A DNA stretch of 64,000 bases from Kineosporia aurantiaca JCM 3230 (GTDB lineage: Bacteria; Actinomycetota; Actinomycetes; Actinomycetales; Kineosporiaceae): NCBI GenBank assembly GCA_000719025.1, contig JODP01000009.1, positions 62,001 through 126,000 of the forward strand, written 5' to 3'. The translations under genes and the position numbers were made by a program. Of the stretch, positions 35,386-44,748 are shown piece after piece (the stretch's first letter is position 1; each line of letters begins with the position of its first letter). Below the pieces are notes generated by a model. It was not told the DNA's origin, made no database searches, and worked only from the letters and a program-made list of their open reading frames with translations.

Positions 35386-36646
35386 GCACGATGGTCAGAG
35401 CATGAGATACCGGCCGGAGGACACCGAGCGCTGGTTGCCCGAGCCGCCGAAGGACCCGCGCCGGGGCCAGTTCGCCCGCGACCGGGCCCGAGTGGTGCAC
35501 TCCTCCGCCCTGCGCCGGCTTTCGGCCAAGACCCAGGTGGTCGGGCCGGCCTCGGACGAGTTCGTCCGCAACCGGCTCACCCACAGCCTCGAGGTGGCCC
35601 AGGTGGGACGGGAACTCGGCTCCGCCCTGGGCTGCGACCCGGACATCGTGGACGCGGCCTGCCTGGCCCACGATCTCGGGCACCCGCCGTTCGGCCACAA
35701 CGGCGAGAGCGCGCTGGACGAGATCTGCGCGGACATCGGCGGTTTCGAGGGCAATGCGCAGACCCTGCGGGTGCTCACCCGGCTGGAGCCGAAGGTGGTC
35801 GGGCCGGAGCGCGACTACGGCCTGAACCTGACCCGCGCCACCCTGGACGCGGCCACGAAATACCCGTGGCGCCAGGGTGAATCGCTGACCTCGCGGAAGT
35901 TCGGGGTCTACGACGACGACCTGGACGTCTTCGGCTGGCTCCGCGAGGGTGCGCCCCAGAAGCGCCGCTGCATCGAGGCCCAGGTGATGGATCTGGCCGA
36001 CGACGTGGCCTACAGCGTGCACGACGTGGAGGATGCGATCGTCTCCCACCGGTTCGACCCGCGCCTGCTGGAGGAACCGGGGGAGACCGAGCGGATCGCT
36101 GCCCAGGTCCGTGCCTGGTACCTGCCGGACGTGCCGGAGAGCGATTTGGCCGAAGGCCTGGAACGCCTGCGCCGGCACCCGGCCTGGGTCACCTCCTTCG
36201 CCGGTGACTACCCATCAATGGCCGCCCTGAAAGACATGACGTCGCAGTTCATCGGCCGGTTCATCCGCTCCGTGGAAGAGGCGACGCACGCGGCGTCCCA
36301 ACTGCCACCTGACCAGCCGCTGACCCGGTACGGCGCCGATCTGGTGGTCCCGCCGGAAACCGCGGTGGAGATCGGGGTTCTCAAGGGCCTGGCCGCGGTC
36401 TACGTGATGACCGTGGAAGATCGGCAGCCGCTCTACACCCGGCAGCGGGAGTTGCTGATGGAGCTCGTCCAAACCCTTGAGGACAAAGCCCCCACCGCGC
36501 TCGACCTGCCCTTCGCCGCGGCCTGGAAGGCGGCGGCGGACGACGCGGGCCGACTGCGGGCGGTGATCGACCAGGTGGCCAGCCTGACCGACGCCCGGGC
36601 GGTGGCCTGGCACCACGAACTGCTGAGTCCGTCTAACGCTGGGTGA
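35378..36646 (+). CDS. dgt: dNTP triphosphohydrolase, HD domain (dgt type)
   Basis: Hydrolyses deoxynucleoside triphosphates to the nucleoside and triphosphate, controlling pools near replication genes. 422 residues; metal ligands lie in RLTHSLEVAQVG and CLAHDLGHPPFGHNGE (HD motif), with HSSALRRLSAKTQV before and MDLADDVAYSVHDVEDA after. GTG 35378 overlaps the dusB stop; ATG 35402 (RYRPEDTERW) is an alternative. The dusB-dgt-dnaG neighbourhood is conserved in actinobacteria. Confidence 0.94.
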   Translation: MAEHDGQSMRYRPEDTERWLPEPPKDPRRGQFARDRARVVHSSALRRLSAKTQVVGPASDEFVRNRLTHSLEVAQVGRELGSALGCDPDIVDAACLAHDLGHPPFGHNGESALDEICADIGGFEGNAQTLRVLTRLEPKVVGPERDYGLNLTRATLDAATKYPWRQGESLTSRKFGVYDDDLDVFGWLREGAPQKRRCIEAQVMDLADDVAYSVHDVEDAIVSHRFDPRLLEEPGETERIAAQVRAWYLPDVPESDLAEGLERLRRHPAWVTSFAGDYPSMAALKDMTSQFIGRFIRSVEEATHAASQLPPDQPLTRYGADLVVPPETAVEIGVLKGLAAVYVMTVEDRQPLYTRQRELLMELVQTLEDKAPTALDLPFAAAWKAAADDAGRLRAVIDQVASLTDARAVAWHHELLSPSNAG

Positions 36647-36736
36647 TTTGACCCGTTCTTGCCCTCGGCAAAGCATTGGCGAGGAGTTCGCGATGTGAGG
36701 ATGCGGGTCCGGAACCGGCGGACAGGCGGGCGAGGC

Positions 36737-37066
36737 GTGAGTACGGACTACTTCCAGAATCGGACCAACAGTTTCGAGGCGACCAGGAAGACCCTGGAGA
36801 GCCCCGGTGAGCGCGAGCGCACCCGGGCCTCGCTGGCCACCGGTTCCCAGCCGGTCGTGCGCACCGAGATGGGAACGGCCCGGACCATCACCTGGGGCAC
36901 CACCGTCAAGATCAGCATGGCGGTCTATTTCGCCCTGCTCGGGGTGCTGGTCACCGCCGCGGTGATCGTGTTCCTGGTGGTGCGGTTCGGCGGCGACCAA
37001 TGGCACGACTTCAAGGCCGACTGGCAGAGTCTGCCGACGTTATCCACAGCCCCGACCGTGAGGTAA
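36737..37066 (+). CDS. Small single-pass membrane protein upstream of dnaG
   Basis: About 109 residues from GTG 36737, not recognised. A hydrophilic Arg/Thr/Glu-rich N-terminal half (residues 1-55) is followed by one membrane helix, VKISMAVYFALLGVLVTAAVIVFLVV, and a short Trp-containing tail. An open frame extends back to 36659 with no better support. It lies between dgt and dnaG on the same strand, 33 bp before dnaG. No function can be proposed. Confidence 0.55.
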   Translation: MSTDYFQNRTNSFEATRKTLESPGERERTRASLATGSQPVVRTEMGTARTITWGTTVKISMAVYFALLGVLVTAAVIVFLVVRFGGDQWHDFKADWQSLPTLSTAPTVR

Positions 37067-37099
37067 TCACCGCGCGCGGCCTCACCGTAGAATCAGGGG

Positions 37100-39877
37100 G
37101 TGAGGATCCGCCGAGAGGACGTAGAAGCCGTCCGCGAGCGGTCCCGGATCGAAGACGTCGTCTCTGAGTACGTCACGCTGCGCCCGGCCGGGATCGGCTC
37201 GCTCAAGGGCCTGTGCCCCTTCCACGACGAGAAGAGCCCGTCCTTCAACGTGCGGCCGACCGTGGGTTTCTACCACTGCTTCGGCTGCCAGAAGGGCGGC
37301 GACGTCATCTCCTTCGTGATGGAGATCGACGGCCTGGCCTTCGCCGAGGCGGTGGAGCGGCTGGCCGCCCGGGTCGGCATCGAGCTGCGCTACGAGGACG
37401 AGGGCGGCAACGAGGGCAAGCGGCCCGGGCGCGAGGGGGTCAACCAGCGGCGGCGCATGCTCGAGGCGAACCGCGCGGCCGCCCAGTTCTACGTGGAGCA
37501 GCTCGGTGCCTCGCCGGACGCGTCGATCGGCCGGCAGTTCCTGGTCGACCGCGGCTTCGACCAGTCCGCCGCGGAGCTCTTCGGGGTCGGCTTCGCCCCG
37601 CGCGGTGGCGAGGTGCTGACCCGCCATCTGCTCGGCCGCGGTTTCACCCGGGAAGAGCTGGTCAGCGCCGGGCTCTCCGGCGAAGGCCGGCGCGGCCTGT
37701 ACGACCGGTTCCGCGGCCGGCTGATCTGGCCGATCCGCGACGTGACCGGCGACACCCTGGGTTTCGGCGCCCGGCGGCTGTTCGACGACGACACGATCGA
37801 GGCCAAGTACCTCAACACCCCGGAGACCGCGCTCTACAAGAAGTCGCACGTGCTCTACGGCGTCGACCTGGCCAAACGCGAGATCGCCAAGGCCCACCAG
37901 GTGATCGTGGTCGAGGGCTACACCGACGTGATGGCCTGCCACCTGGCCGGTGAGCCGACCGCCGTCGCCACCTGCGGCACCGCGTTCGCGGCCGACCACA
38001 TCCGGATCGTGCGCCGGCTGATCGGCGACGAGCGGAACTCCGGCGGCAAGGTGATCTTCACCTTCGACGGTGATGCGGCCGGTCAGAAGGCGGCGCTGCG
38101 CGCGTTCGAGGACGATCAGCGGTTCGTCTCGCAGACCTTCATCGCGGTTGCGCCGAGCGGCATGGACCCGTGCGACTTGCGGCAACAGCAGGGCAACGAG
38201 GCGGTGCGCGAGCTGATCGGCACCCGCCGGCCGATGTACGAGTTCAAGATCCAGTCGATCGTCAACGGGGTGGACCTGTCCACCGTCGAGGGCAGCGCGC
38301 AGGGCCTGCGGCTCGCCGCTCCGGTGGTCGCGGGCATTCGGGACGAGGTGATCCGCGGCGGGTACGTGGTGAAGCTGGCCGGGATGCTGGGGTTGGAGGA
38401 CGCGCCGGTGCGCAAGGCGGTCAGCCGGGCGCTGCGGGAGTTGCGGTCGGCTCCGGCTCCCGGGGCTCAGGGGGCCAATGGTGGACGCCGCGGGCCCGGT
38501 GGGCAGGGTGCCGGCGGCGGTAGTGGGGCGTCGGGTGCGCAGGGTGTCAATGAGGGACGCTGGGCACCGGGTGGGCAGGTTGTTGCCGGGGGGTCCGGTG
38601 GTGCAGATGGTCAAGGGGTCAATGGTGGACGACCGGGGCCCGGTTCCGGCGTGGGGTACGGGGCGCCGGGTGGCCAGGGGGTCGGTGGTGGACCTGGAGG
38701 GCCGGGTCGCCCGGGGAGTAACGGTGGTTATGGTGCTCCGGGTGGTCAGGGGGCTGGTGGGGGCTACGGAGCGCCGGGTGGCGGTTACGGGACGCCGGGT
38801 GGTCCGGGGGGCAATGGCGGTTACGGAGTGCCGGGCGGCCAAGGGGGCAGTGGCGGCTACGGAGGATCAGACGGCCAGGGCGGCAATGGTGGACGCGTAG
38901 GGTCGGGTGGCCCGGGCAGTCCCGGTGGACGCGGTGGGCCGGGTACCTATCCGAGTCGTGGTGGGTCAGGGGGCGCAGCCGGGCCGAGAGGTGGCGTGCG
39001 CCAGCCGGACGGGTCCTGGCTCCTGCCAGACGGAACGTATTTTCACCAGCCCGAACCGGAGCCCAAAAAGGGCGGCTGGAAACGGGATGGGGAGCGCGGC
39101 GGTGGCCGTGGCGGCAACCGGGGCGACTGGCAGTCGCGCAGCGGTGCGCCCCGCAACGGCGGGAACGGGGCCGGTCCGGGTGGGTTCGGTGCTCCTGGCG
39201 GCCTGGGCGGTCCCGGTGGCCTGAGTAGTCCCGGTGGGCTGGGCGGGTTCGGCTGGACGGATCACGAACCGCCGCCGGAAGACGTCCCTCCGCCCCCGGA
39301 CGAAGATCTGCCCTCCGATGCGCATTTCGCAGCGCCCGGGGGCACCCCAACCGCGGAGGCGCCGCCAAGGCGCTACCAGCGTCCCAAGTTGGAAGCCCCG
39401 AACCCCGGCGACCCGATCGCTGCGGTCGAGCGTCAGGCCCTGGAGTGCATGCTCCAGGTCCCGCGCCTGGTTCCTCCGGTCGATGCGGACAACCTGAGCG
39501 GCAGCACTTTTCAGGTGCCGGCCTACCGTGCGGTGCACGACGCGATCCGCGCGGCCGGCGGCATGGCGGTGGCGACCGGGATGACCGAGTCGGCCTGGGT
39601 GACCCTGGTGCAGGACTTCGCCCCGGACGCGGTGGTCCCGATGATCACCGAGCTCGCGGTGGCGCCGATGCCGGCCGGGGAGGACGAGGTGGCCCGCTAC
39701 GCCGCTTCGGTGGTGCTGAAGGTGGCGGAAATGGCTCTGGTGCACCACATCGGCGAGCTGCGCAGCCGGGTGCAGCGGATGGGGGCCGAGGAGGATCCGT
39801 CGGGCGTGTTCGCCGAGCTGATCGCCGCGGAGAACGACCGGCGCCTGTTGCGCGACCGGATCAACGGGAACACCTGA
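37100..39877 (+). CDS. dnaG: DNA primase with a very long Gly-rich insertion
   Basis: Makes RNA primers at the replication fork. 925 residues, against roughly 600-660 usual in the phylum. The zinc-binding domain has CPFHDEKSPSFNV and YHCFGCQKGGDVISF (residues ~35-70). The TOPRIM core shows VIVVEGYTDVMACHLAGEPT, then IFTFDGDAAGQKAALRAF. Residues ~450-770 are low-complexity: about 185 residues dominated by GG/GPGG/GYGAPGG units, one ordered-looking patch RQPDGSWLLPDGTYFHQPEP, a basic GGGRGGNRGDWQ part and an acidic DHEPPPEDVPPPPDEDLP part. The C-terminal DnaB-interacting domain resumes at DPIAAVERQALECML. The frame is unbroken, so the insertion appears genuinely translated. Confidence 0.95.
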   Translation: MRIRREDVEAVRERSRIEDVVSEYVTLRPAGIGSLKGLCPFHDEKSPSFNVRPTVGFYHCFGCQKGGDVISFVMEIDGLAFAEAVERLAARVGIELRYEDEGGNEGKRPGREGVNQRRRMLEANRAAAQFYVEQLGASPDASIGRQFLVDRGFDQSAAELFGVGFAPRGGEVLTRHLLGRGFTREELVSAGLSGEGRRGLYDRFRGRLIWPIRDVTGDTLGFGARRLFDDDTIEAKYLNTPETALYKKSHVLYGVDLAKREIAKAHQVIVVEGYTDVMACHLAGEPTAVATCGTAFAADHIRIVRRLIGDERNSGGKVIFTFDGDAAGQKAALRAFEDDQRFVSQTFIAVAPSGMDPCDLRQQQGNEAVRELIGTRRPMYEFKIQSIVNGVDLSTVEGSAQGLRLAAPVVAGIRDEVIRGGYVVKLAGMLGLEDAPVRKAVSRALRELRSAPAPGAQGANGGRRGPGGQGAGGGSGASGAQGVNEGRWAPGGQVVAGGSGGADGQGVNGGRPGPGSGVGYGAPGGQGVGGGPGGPGRPGSNGGYGAPGGQGAGGGYGAPGGGYGTPGGPGGNGGYGVPGGQGGSGGYGGSDGQGGNGGRVGSGGPGSPGGRGGPGTYPSRGGSGGAAGPRGGVRQPDGSWLLPDGTYFHQPEPEPKKGGWKRDGERGGGRGGNRGDWQSRSGAPRNGGNGAGPGGFGAPGGLGGPGGLSSPGGLGGFGWTDHEPPPEDVPPPPDEDLPSDAHFAAPGGTPTAEAPPRRYQRPKLEAPNPGDPIAAVERQALECMLQVPRLVPPVDADNLSGSTFQVPAYRAVHDAIRAAGGMAVATGMTESAWVTLVQDFAPDAVVPMITELAVAPMPAGEDEVARYAASVVLKVAEMALVHHIGELRSRVQRMGAEEDPSGVFAELIAAENDRRLLRDRINGNT

Positions 39878-39893
39878 GCGAAATGACGTGTCG

Positions 39894-40448
39894 ATGCGAC
39901 TGATTCCGCGGCTGCCCCAAAGGGTGAGCATGCCGACCGAGATGGAGCAGGCGCTGGGCCTGGACCAGCGCGGCACCTCCCGGCTCCTGGCCTGGTCGGT
40001 GCTGGTCGGCGGCGGTGCGGCCGCGGCCACCCTGCGCGACCTGCGGATCGTCACGCCCCGCGGCCAGCAGATCGTCCGCAGCTGGGACGCGGTGGATCAT
40101 GCGGTGTGGGAACAGAACTCGCGGATGCTGGTGATCTGGTGGGTGGACTCGCGCCGGACCACGCCGCTGGAGATTGAGGACGACATCGGCCGGCTGCCCG
40201 AGGTGGTGCGGGAACGGGTGCAGGCTTCGGTGGTGCTCACCTCTTCGGTCCCGATGCCGCGGGGCAAACCGGCCCGGGTGGCGCTGCGGCGCGATCCGGA
40301 CGGGAACCTGATCGCCCAGTCGCTGCTGCCGTCCGGGATCAAGGCCGATGCGCCGGACGTGAAACCGGTGATCGACCAGGCGCTCGTCGACCTCTGGGCG
40401 GAGGCGGGCGAGCAGGGGCTCAATGCCGGCGCCCCGCCGTCAATCTGA
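39894..40448 (+). CDS. Conserved protein downstream of dnaG, unknown function
   Basis: About 184 residues, predicted cytoplasmic, no recognised domain. Composition is ordinary; notable stretches are ALGLDQRGTSRLLAWSVLVGG, VTPRGQQIVRSWDAVDHAVW and SRMLVIWWVDSRRTTPLEI. The pattern of short strands and a Trp-rich core suggests a compact alpha/beta fold. It starts 17 bp after dnaG (ATG 39894; GTG 39888 also possible) and ends 2 bp before the next gene, so it probably belongs to the dnaG transcript. Confidence 0.6.
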   Translation: MRLIPRLPQRVSMPTEMEQALGLDQRGTSRLLAWSVLVGGGAAAATLRDLRIVTPRGQQIVRSWDAVDHAVWEQNSRMLVIWWVDSRRTTPLEIEDDIGRLPEVVRERVQASVVLTSSVPMPRGKPARVALRRDPDGNLIAQSLLPSGIKADAPDVKPVIDQALVDLWAEAGEQGLNAGAPPSI

Positions 40449-40449
40449 A

Positions 40450-41049
40450 ATGGTGACGATGAGCCCGGACGGAGTCAGCGGATCGGACGGCTGGTTCGCC
40501 CCGCCGCCCGGACACGGCCCGTTCCTCCCGGCCGATCCGCCGAAGCCGGCCCATCCGGAGCAGGCCTATGCAGAACCGGCCGATGCGGAACCAGCAGAGC
40601 ACGCCACCGCCGAGACCCTGCTCGACCCACTGGCCGAGGCCGACCTGGCCAGCCTGCTGAGTTCGGCGCTGGAGACCCTGCGGGCCGAGTCCGTGGCCGA
40701 CCTGGCCGCGGCCGGTTACGTCGAGCTGGATCCGCCGTCCGCCCGGGCCTTCGCCGAGCTCCAGGCCCAGGGCGGGTGCACCAGCAGTGATCTGGCTACG
40801 GCCCTGAACCTCACCGCGCAGGAGACCACGCACCTGCTGAAGGATCTGGAGCGGCGGGGATACCTGAAGCGCGATCCCAGTCCTCGCGGGCCCCGGCACG
40901 TCCGGTTCGTCCTGAACGACCGGGCCCTGCAGCAGCTGCGGGCGTCCGGCTACGTCCAGGCCCGGCTCGCGGCCCGGCTGGCCGACCGACTGGGCCCCGA
41001 GGTCCTGGCCGGTCTGCGGGACGGCCTGATCCGAGTCATCCGGGGCTGA
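40450..41049 (+). CDS. Winged-helix (MarR-like) DNA-binding protein
   Basis: A 199-residue protein. Residues ~1-55 are an acidic, Pro/Ala-rich disordered tail (AEPADAEPAEHATAE). A winged helix follows: RAFAELQAQGGCTSSDLATA, LNLTAQETTHLLKDLERRGY and the wing KRDPSPRGPRHVRFVL. The C-terminal helix (VQARLAARLADRLG) could dimerise. This is a MarR/HTH_20 style regulator with no visible ligand domain. Its start lies 2 bp after the previous stop; targets unknown. Confidence 0.7.
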   Translation: MVTMSPDGVSGSDGWFAPPPGHGPFLPADPPKPAHPEQAYAEPADAEPAEHATAETLLDPLAEADLASLLSSALETLRAESVADLAAAGYVELDPPSARAFAELQAQGGCTSSDLATALNLTAQETTHLLKDLERRGYLKRDPSPRGPRHVRFVLNDRALQQLRASGYVQARLAARLADRLGPEVLAGLRDGLIRVIRG

Positions 41050-41112
41050 GCCAGAACTGATCCGGCCTCAAGCACGGCCTCAAGCACGGCCTGGGGGTGC
41101 CGATATCAGGGC

Positions 41113-43074
41113 GTGACGAATGGGGGTGCCGCGCAGCCGTCCGGCGTGCGCCCGTCCATCCTTGACCGGCCCGTCACCGTTCCCGCGCCCCGATCCGGCC
41201 GTCACGCCGGGGACACCCGCCCACCGGCCCCGCCCTCCGCGCGGATCGGCGAGGTACTGGTGCAGGGTGGACTACTCGCACCGGCCGATCTGGACTGGGC
41301 GCTCAGGATGCAGCAGCGCACCGGTTCCCGGCTCGGCGCCATCCTGATCGCGGCCGGCCTGGTCCGTCGGCTCGACCTCTACCGCACCCTGGCCCGCACC
41401 TGGGACAGCGAGTTCCTCGATGTGGCGAACACGGTGATCGACCCGGCGCTGGTGGCCGGCCTGGAACCGCGGACGCTGATCGACGAGGGGTGGATCCCGG
41501 TCCGCGCGGGCCGGGACGGAGTGCTGATCGTGGCCACGGCCGAGGAGCCCACCCAGACCCGTCGCCGGCAGATCGAGCAGCGGGTGGGCCGGCCGGTCCG
41601 GCTGAAGGTGACCTCGGACTGGGACATCGCTCTGGCCCTGCGGCAGGTGTTCCGCGAGTACCTGATCGACGAGGCGGCCAACGGCCTGTGGCAACGGCAT
41701 CCGGCGGCCTCGGCCCGGGAGGTGCTCTCGACCGGGCAGAAGGTGCTGGGCCTGAGCGTGGCCAGTGTCGGTATCTTCGGTGGCCTCTTCGCGCCGATGC
41801 TGACGCTGCTCGTGCTCTCCATGGCGATCGCCGTCTTCTTCCTGGTCGGCGTCCTGTTCAAGTTCGCCGTCTGTCTGGTCGGGGCCCGGCGCGAGGCCGC
41901 GGTGCCGATCACCGACGAGGACGTGGCCGCGCTGACCGACGACGAGTTGCCGGTCTACACCGTGCTGGTGCCGGTCTACCGTGAGGCGAACATCGTCGCC
42001 GACCTGATCGGCAACCTCGGTGCGCTCGACTACCCAGCCGAAAAGCTGGAGATCCTGCTGCTTCTCGAGGAGGAGGACGAGGAGACCCGGCAGGCGGCGG
42101 CCGCGGCCGACTGCCCGAGCACGATCACCTTCGTGGTCGTGCCTCGGGGTGGGCCGCAGACCAAGCCCAAGGCCTGCAACATCGGCCTGTTCTTCGCGCA
42201 CGGCGAGTTCCTGGTGATCTACGACGCGGAGGACCGGCCGGAGCCGGATCAGCTGAAGAAGGCGGTCATCGCGTTCCGCCGGGCCCAGCGCCAGGGCAAC
42301 GACCGACTGGTCTGCGTGCAGGCCGCGCTGAACTACTGGAACGCCGAGGAGAACGCGCTGACCAGGATGTTCACCCTGGAGTACAGCTTCTGGTTCGACT
42401 ACATGCTGCCCGGTCTGGAGGCCCTGCGGCTGCCCATCCCGCTCGGCGGCACCTCCAACCACTTCCGCACCCAGCCACTGCGCGACCTCGGCGGCTGGGA
42501 CCCGTACAACGTCACCGAGGACGCCGATCTGGGCATCCGGGCCGCCGCGCTCGGCTACACCGTCGGCGTCATTAATTCCACCACGTACGAGGAGGCGAAC
42601 CGGGCCTACGGCAACTGGATCCGGCAGCGCTCCCGGTGGATCAAGGGTTACCTGCAGACCACGCTCGTGCACACCCGTCGCCCGGTGAAGCTGACCCGCG
42701 AGGCGGGTGCGCTACAGGCGCTGGCCTTTGCCCTCCTGATCGGCGGAACACCGGTCTCCTTCCTGCTTTCCCCGCCGCTCTACGCCTTGTTCTTCATCAG
42801 CCTGGTGCTGCCGATCGACGCCCTGAACGCCCTCTTCCCGTCCCCGATCCTGCAGATCAGCCTGGCCAACCTGCTGCTCGGCAACGCGGTGATGGTCTAC
42901 GTGACGATGATGGGCGCGTTCAAGCGGCGGCGGTATCGGCTGGTGCCCTGGGCGCTGCTCAACCCGGCCTACTGGATGATGCACTCGATCTCCTCCTACA
43001 AGGCGCTCTGGCAGCTGATCACCAATCCGCACTACTGGGAGAAGACCACGCACGGCCTGTCCGAGGCGCCGTGA
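41113..43074 (+). CDS. MshEN domain fused to glycosyltransferase 2 (NfrB-like)
   Basis: A 653-residue membrane glycosyltransferase. Residues ~44-150 are an MshEN (GspE/PilB N-terminal) domain: RIGEVLVQGGLLAPADLDWA then SRLGAILIAAGLVRRLDL, the tandem motif that binds cyclic di-GMP in MshE and NfrB. Two membrane helices follow (~205-255). The GT2 core begins at ~279 with VYTVLVPVYREANIV; DAEDRPEPDQLK, GGTSNHFRTQPL, TEDADLGIRAA and RQRSRWIKGYLQT are the CesA-like catalytic motifs. Several C-terminal helices complete it. Likely a polysaccharide synthase turned on by c-di-GMP; a diguanylate cyclase lies 10 kb away. GTG start. Confidence 0.88.
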   Translation: MTNGGAAQPSGVRPSILDRPVTVPAPRSGRHAGDTRPPAPPSARIGEVLVQGGLLAPADLDWALRMQQRTGSRLGAILIAAGLVRRLDLYRTLARTWDSEFLDVANTVIDPALVAGLEPRTLIDEGWIPVRAGRDGVLIVATAEEPTQTRRRQIEQRVGRPVRLKVTSDWDIALALRQVFREYLIDEAANGLWQRHPAASAREVLSTGQKVLGLSVASVGIFGGLFAPMLTLLVLSMAIAVFFLVGVLFKFAVCLVGARREAAVPITDEDVAALTDDELPVYTVLVPVYREANIVADLIGNLGALDYPAEKLEILLLLEEEDEETRQAAAAADCPSTITFVVVPRGGPQTKPKACNIGLFFAHGEFLVIYDAEDRPEPDQLKKAVIAFRRAQRQGNDRLVCVQAALNYWNAEENALTRMFTLEYSFWFDYMLPGLEALRLPIPLGGTSNHFRTQPLRDLGGWDPYNVTEDADLGIRAAALGYTVGVINSTTYEEANRAYGNWIRQRSRWIKGYLQTTLVHTRRPVKLTREAGALQALAFALLIGGTPVSFLLSPPLYALFFISLVLPIDALNALFPSPILQISLANLLLGNAVMVYVTMMGAFKRRRYRLVPWALLNPAYWMMHSISSYKALWQLITNPHYWEKTTHGLSEAP

Positions 43075-43382
43075 TCGTTCCTGCTCTGACCCTGTTCGGC
43101 GCCGTGACCCTGGTCTTCCTGGTGCTGCGGGCATTGCACCGGTTCACCGTGCACGGCTCGACCGCTGAGGGGCTGCTGGCCGGCCTGACGTTCGGCGTGC
43201 TGGTGCTGATCGAGCCGCGCACGGTGCTCCTGGTGGCCGGGCTGGTGGCGGTCGCCGCAGTGATCACCGCCCGGCACCGGCCGAGCGAGCCGGGCGCCGC
43301 CGTCGCCGCGGCTTGTCTGCTGGTCTTCCCGGCTGCGGCGGCCGCCGGTTCGTCCGCGTTCCTGGCCTGGCGGCTGGGGTAG
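43071..43382 (+). CDS. Small membrane protein coupled to the glycosyltransferase
   Basis: A 103-residue very hydrophobic protein starting at GTG 43071, which overlaps the glycosyltransferase stop by 4 bp (GTGA). Three to four membrane segments: LTLFGAVTLVFLVLRAL, LLAGLTFGVLVLIEP, VLLVAGLVAVAAVIT and AAACLLVFPAAAAA. No family recognised. Translational coupling suggests an accessory subunit of the polysaccharide machinery. The position would also suit a precursor-channelling or stability role, but nothing in the sequence decides this. Confidence 0.6.
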   Translation: MIVPALTLFGAVTLVFLVLRALHRFTVHGSTAEGLLAGLTFGVLVLIEPRTVLLVAGLVAVAAVITARHRPSEPGAAVAAACLLVFPAAAAAGSSAFLAWRLG

Positions 43383-43449
43383 CGACCACACGGTTCGGTA
43401 AGGGCGGCGTGACACGAAGCGAGCCGATTGCGCCTAATTGAGCGGAGTC

Positions 43450-44748
43450 GTGTCGGAACAGGCGGTGATCGCCTATGGTCCTGCTGTGCTGAGAGCGGTT
43501 CGTGATGCGTTCGCGGTGGTGGGGGCCGGGGCGAAGCTCTGGTTGCAGCACTGGCCGGTGCTGCTCACGATCGCGCTGTTCGCGCTGGCCGCCCGGATGG
43601 CCGCGCTGTGGGCCGCGGTGCGGCTCAGCGACTACCAGAACACCCTCGGCGTGCTCACTCTGGCGCTCGCCCCGCTGGCCGCGGTGACCGGCATCATCCT
43701 GATGCTCTACACGCTGCGGCACTCGCTGCCGGCGCTGAGCCAGGCCAGCACGGTGGTGGCTCCGCAGGACCGGGTGCGGCACCACGAGCGCACCCTGCTC
43801 GACATGCTGGCCAGCGTCCTGGTGCCGTTCCTGGCCGTCTACGCCTCCTACGGCCTGCTGAAGGAGGACATCGACCGGTACCTGAACTCGCTCTACGGAG
43901 AGGAGTTCGCGCAGGCCGACTTCTTCTCCGGGCACACCGACATCGACACCTCGCGCTTCGACTTCGCCTCCGGCTGGCTGCTGATCGTGATCGTGGTGAT
44001 CGCCGTGGCGGTGAAGTTCGGCCTGGCCAAGCTGGAGGGCCGCCGGGCCTGGGTGGGGTTCGGCCTGATCGGCGCCTACGTCGAGGTGCTCTGGCTGGCC
44101 ACCCTGGCGATCCAGGTGACGAACTGGAAGGACACGGTCTGGTCCTGGGCCGAGAGCCGGCGCGGGGTGGAGATGTTCGTCGACGGCTGGGAAGCGCTGC
44201 TGGGTCGGCTCGGGCCGTTCGCCGACGCGGTGGACGCGGCCGGGGCGTGGGCCCTGGGGGTCGTCTCGAGCGTCGACTCCCTGGTCGTGGTGCCGATCGC
44301 CTGGCTCACCGTCGGTGCCGTGGTCTACGGCCACAAGCTGGCCGAACCCCCGGAACCGCCGCAGCCGCGGATCCTGCGGGTGGTACCCGGGCCGGTGCGG
44401 CGCTGGGGCGGTGAACTGGCCGGGGAGGTGCTCGAACGGTTCACGGCACTGTTCGGCGGGCTACGTCAGCTCGCGGTGGCCGGCCTGGCCCCGATGCTGA
44501 TCTTCGGCCTGGCCTTCCTCGCCTCGCAGCGCCTGCAGGACGGCCTGGACCGGCTGGCCCGCCTGATCATCGGCCCGCAGACCGCCGGGGAATGGATCGC
44601 CTTCTCCCCGCACATCGACACGATCACCCGGGCGGTCGGGCTGACCGTGACGATGAGCCTGCTGGCCGCCGCGATCGAGCGGGTGCTGGCCTCCGGCCTC
44701 GCCGAAGTACCCGAGGAAGCCGAGGAACCGGCCCCGGCCTCCTCGTGA
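43450..44748 (+). CDS. Multi-pass membrane protein, unknown function
   Basis: About 432 residues with roughly eight membrane helices, among them LLTIALFALAARMAALWAAV, TLALAPLAAVTGIILMLY, SGWLLIVIVVIAVAVKFGLA and LAPMLIFGLAFLA. It contains two predicted soluble loops and ends in an acidic Pro-rich tail. No family recognised. GTG 43450 is assumed; TTG 43438 and GTG 43486 are also in frame. Its stop codon TGA (44746-44748) is inside the first unit of repeat array C, so the C-terminus was set by the repeat. Confidence 0.6.
   Translation: MSEQAVIAYGPAVLRAVRDAFAVVGAGAKLWLQHWPVLLTIALFALAARMAALWAAVRLSDYQNTLGVLTLALAPLAAVTGIILMLYTLRHSLPALSQASTVVAPQDRVRHHERTLLDMLASVLVPFLAVYASYGLLKEDIDRYLNSLYGEEFAQADFFSGHTDIDTSRFDFASGWLLIVIVVIAVAVKFGLAKLEGRRAWVGFGLIGAYVEVLWLATLAIQVTNWKDTVWSWAESRRGVEMFVDGWEALLGRLGPFADAVDAAGAWALGVVSSVDSLVVVPIAWLTVGAVVYGHKLAEPPEPPQPRILRVVPGPVRRWGGELAGEVLERFTALFGGLRQLAVAGLAPMLIFGLAFLASQRLQDGLDRLARLIIGPQTAGEWIAFSPHIDTITRAVGLTVTMSLLAAAIERVLASGLAEVPEEAEEPAPASS

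Noticed and set aside
38619..39368. Minus-strand 249-codon frame inside dnaG
   Set aside because: It is the Gly/Pro-rich shadow (His/Arg/Pro-rich) of the dnaG linker; no start signal or known domain.
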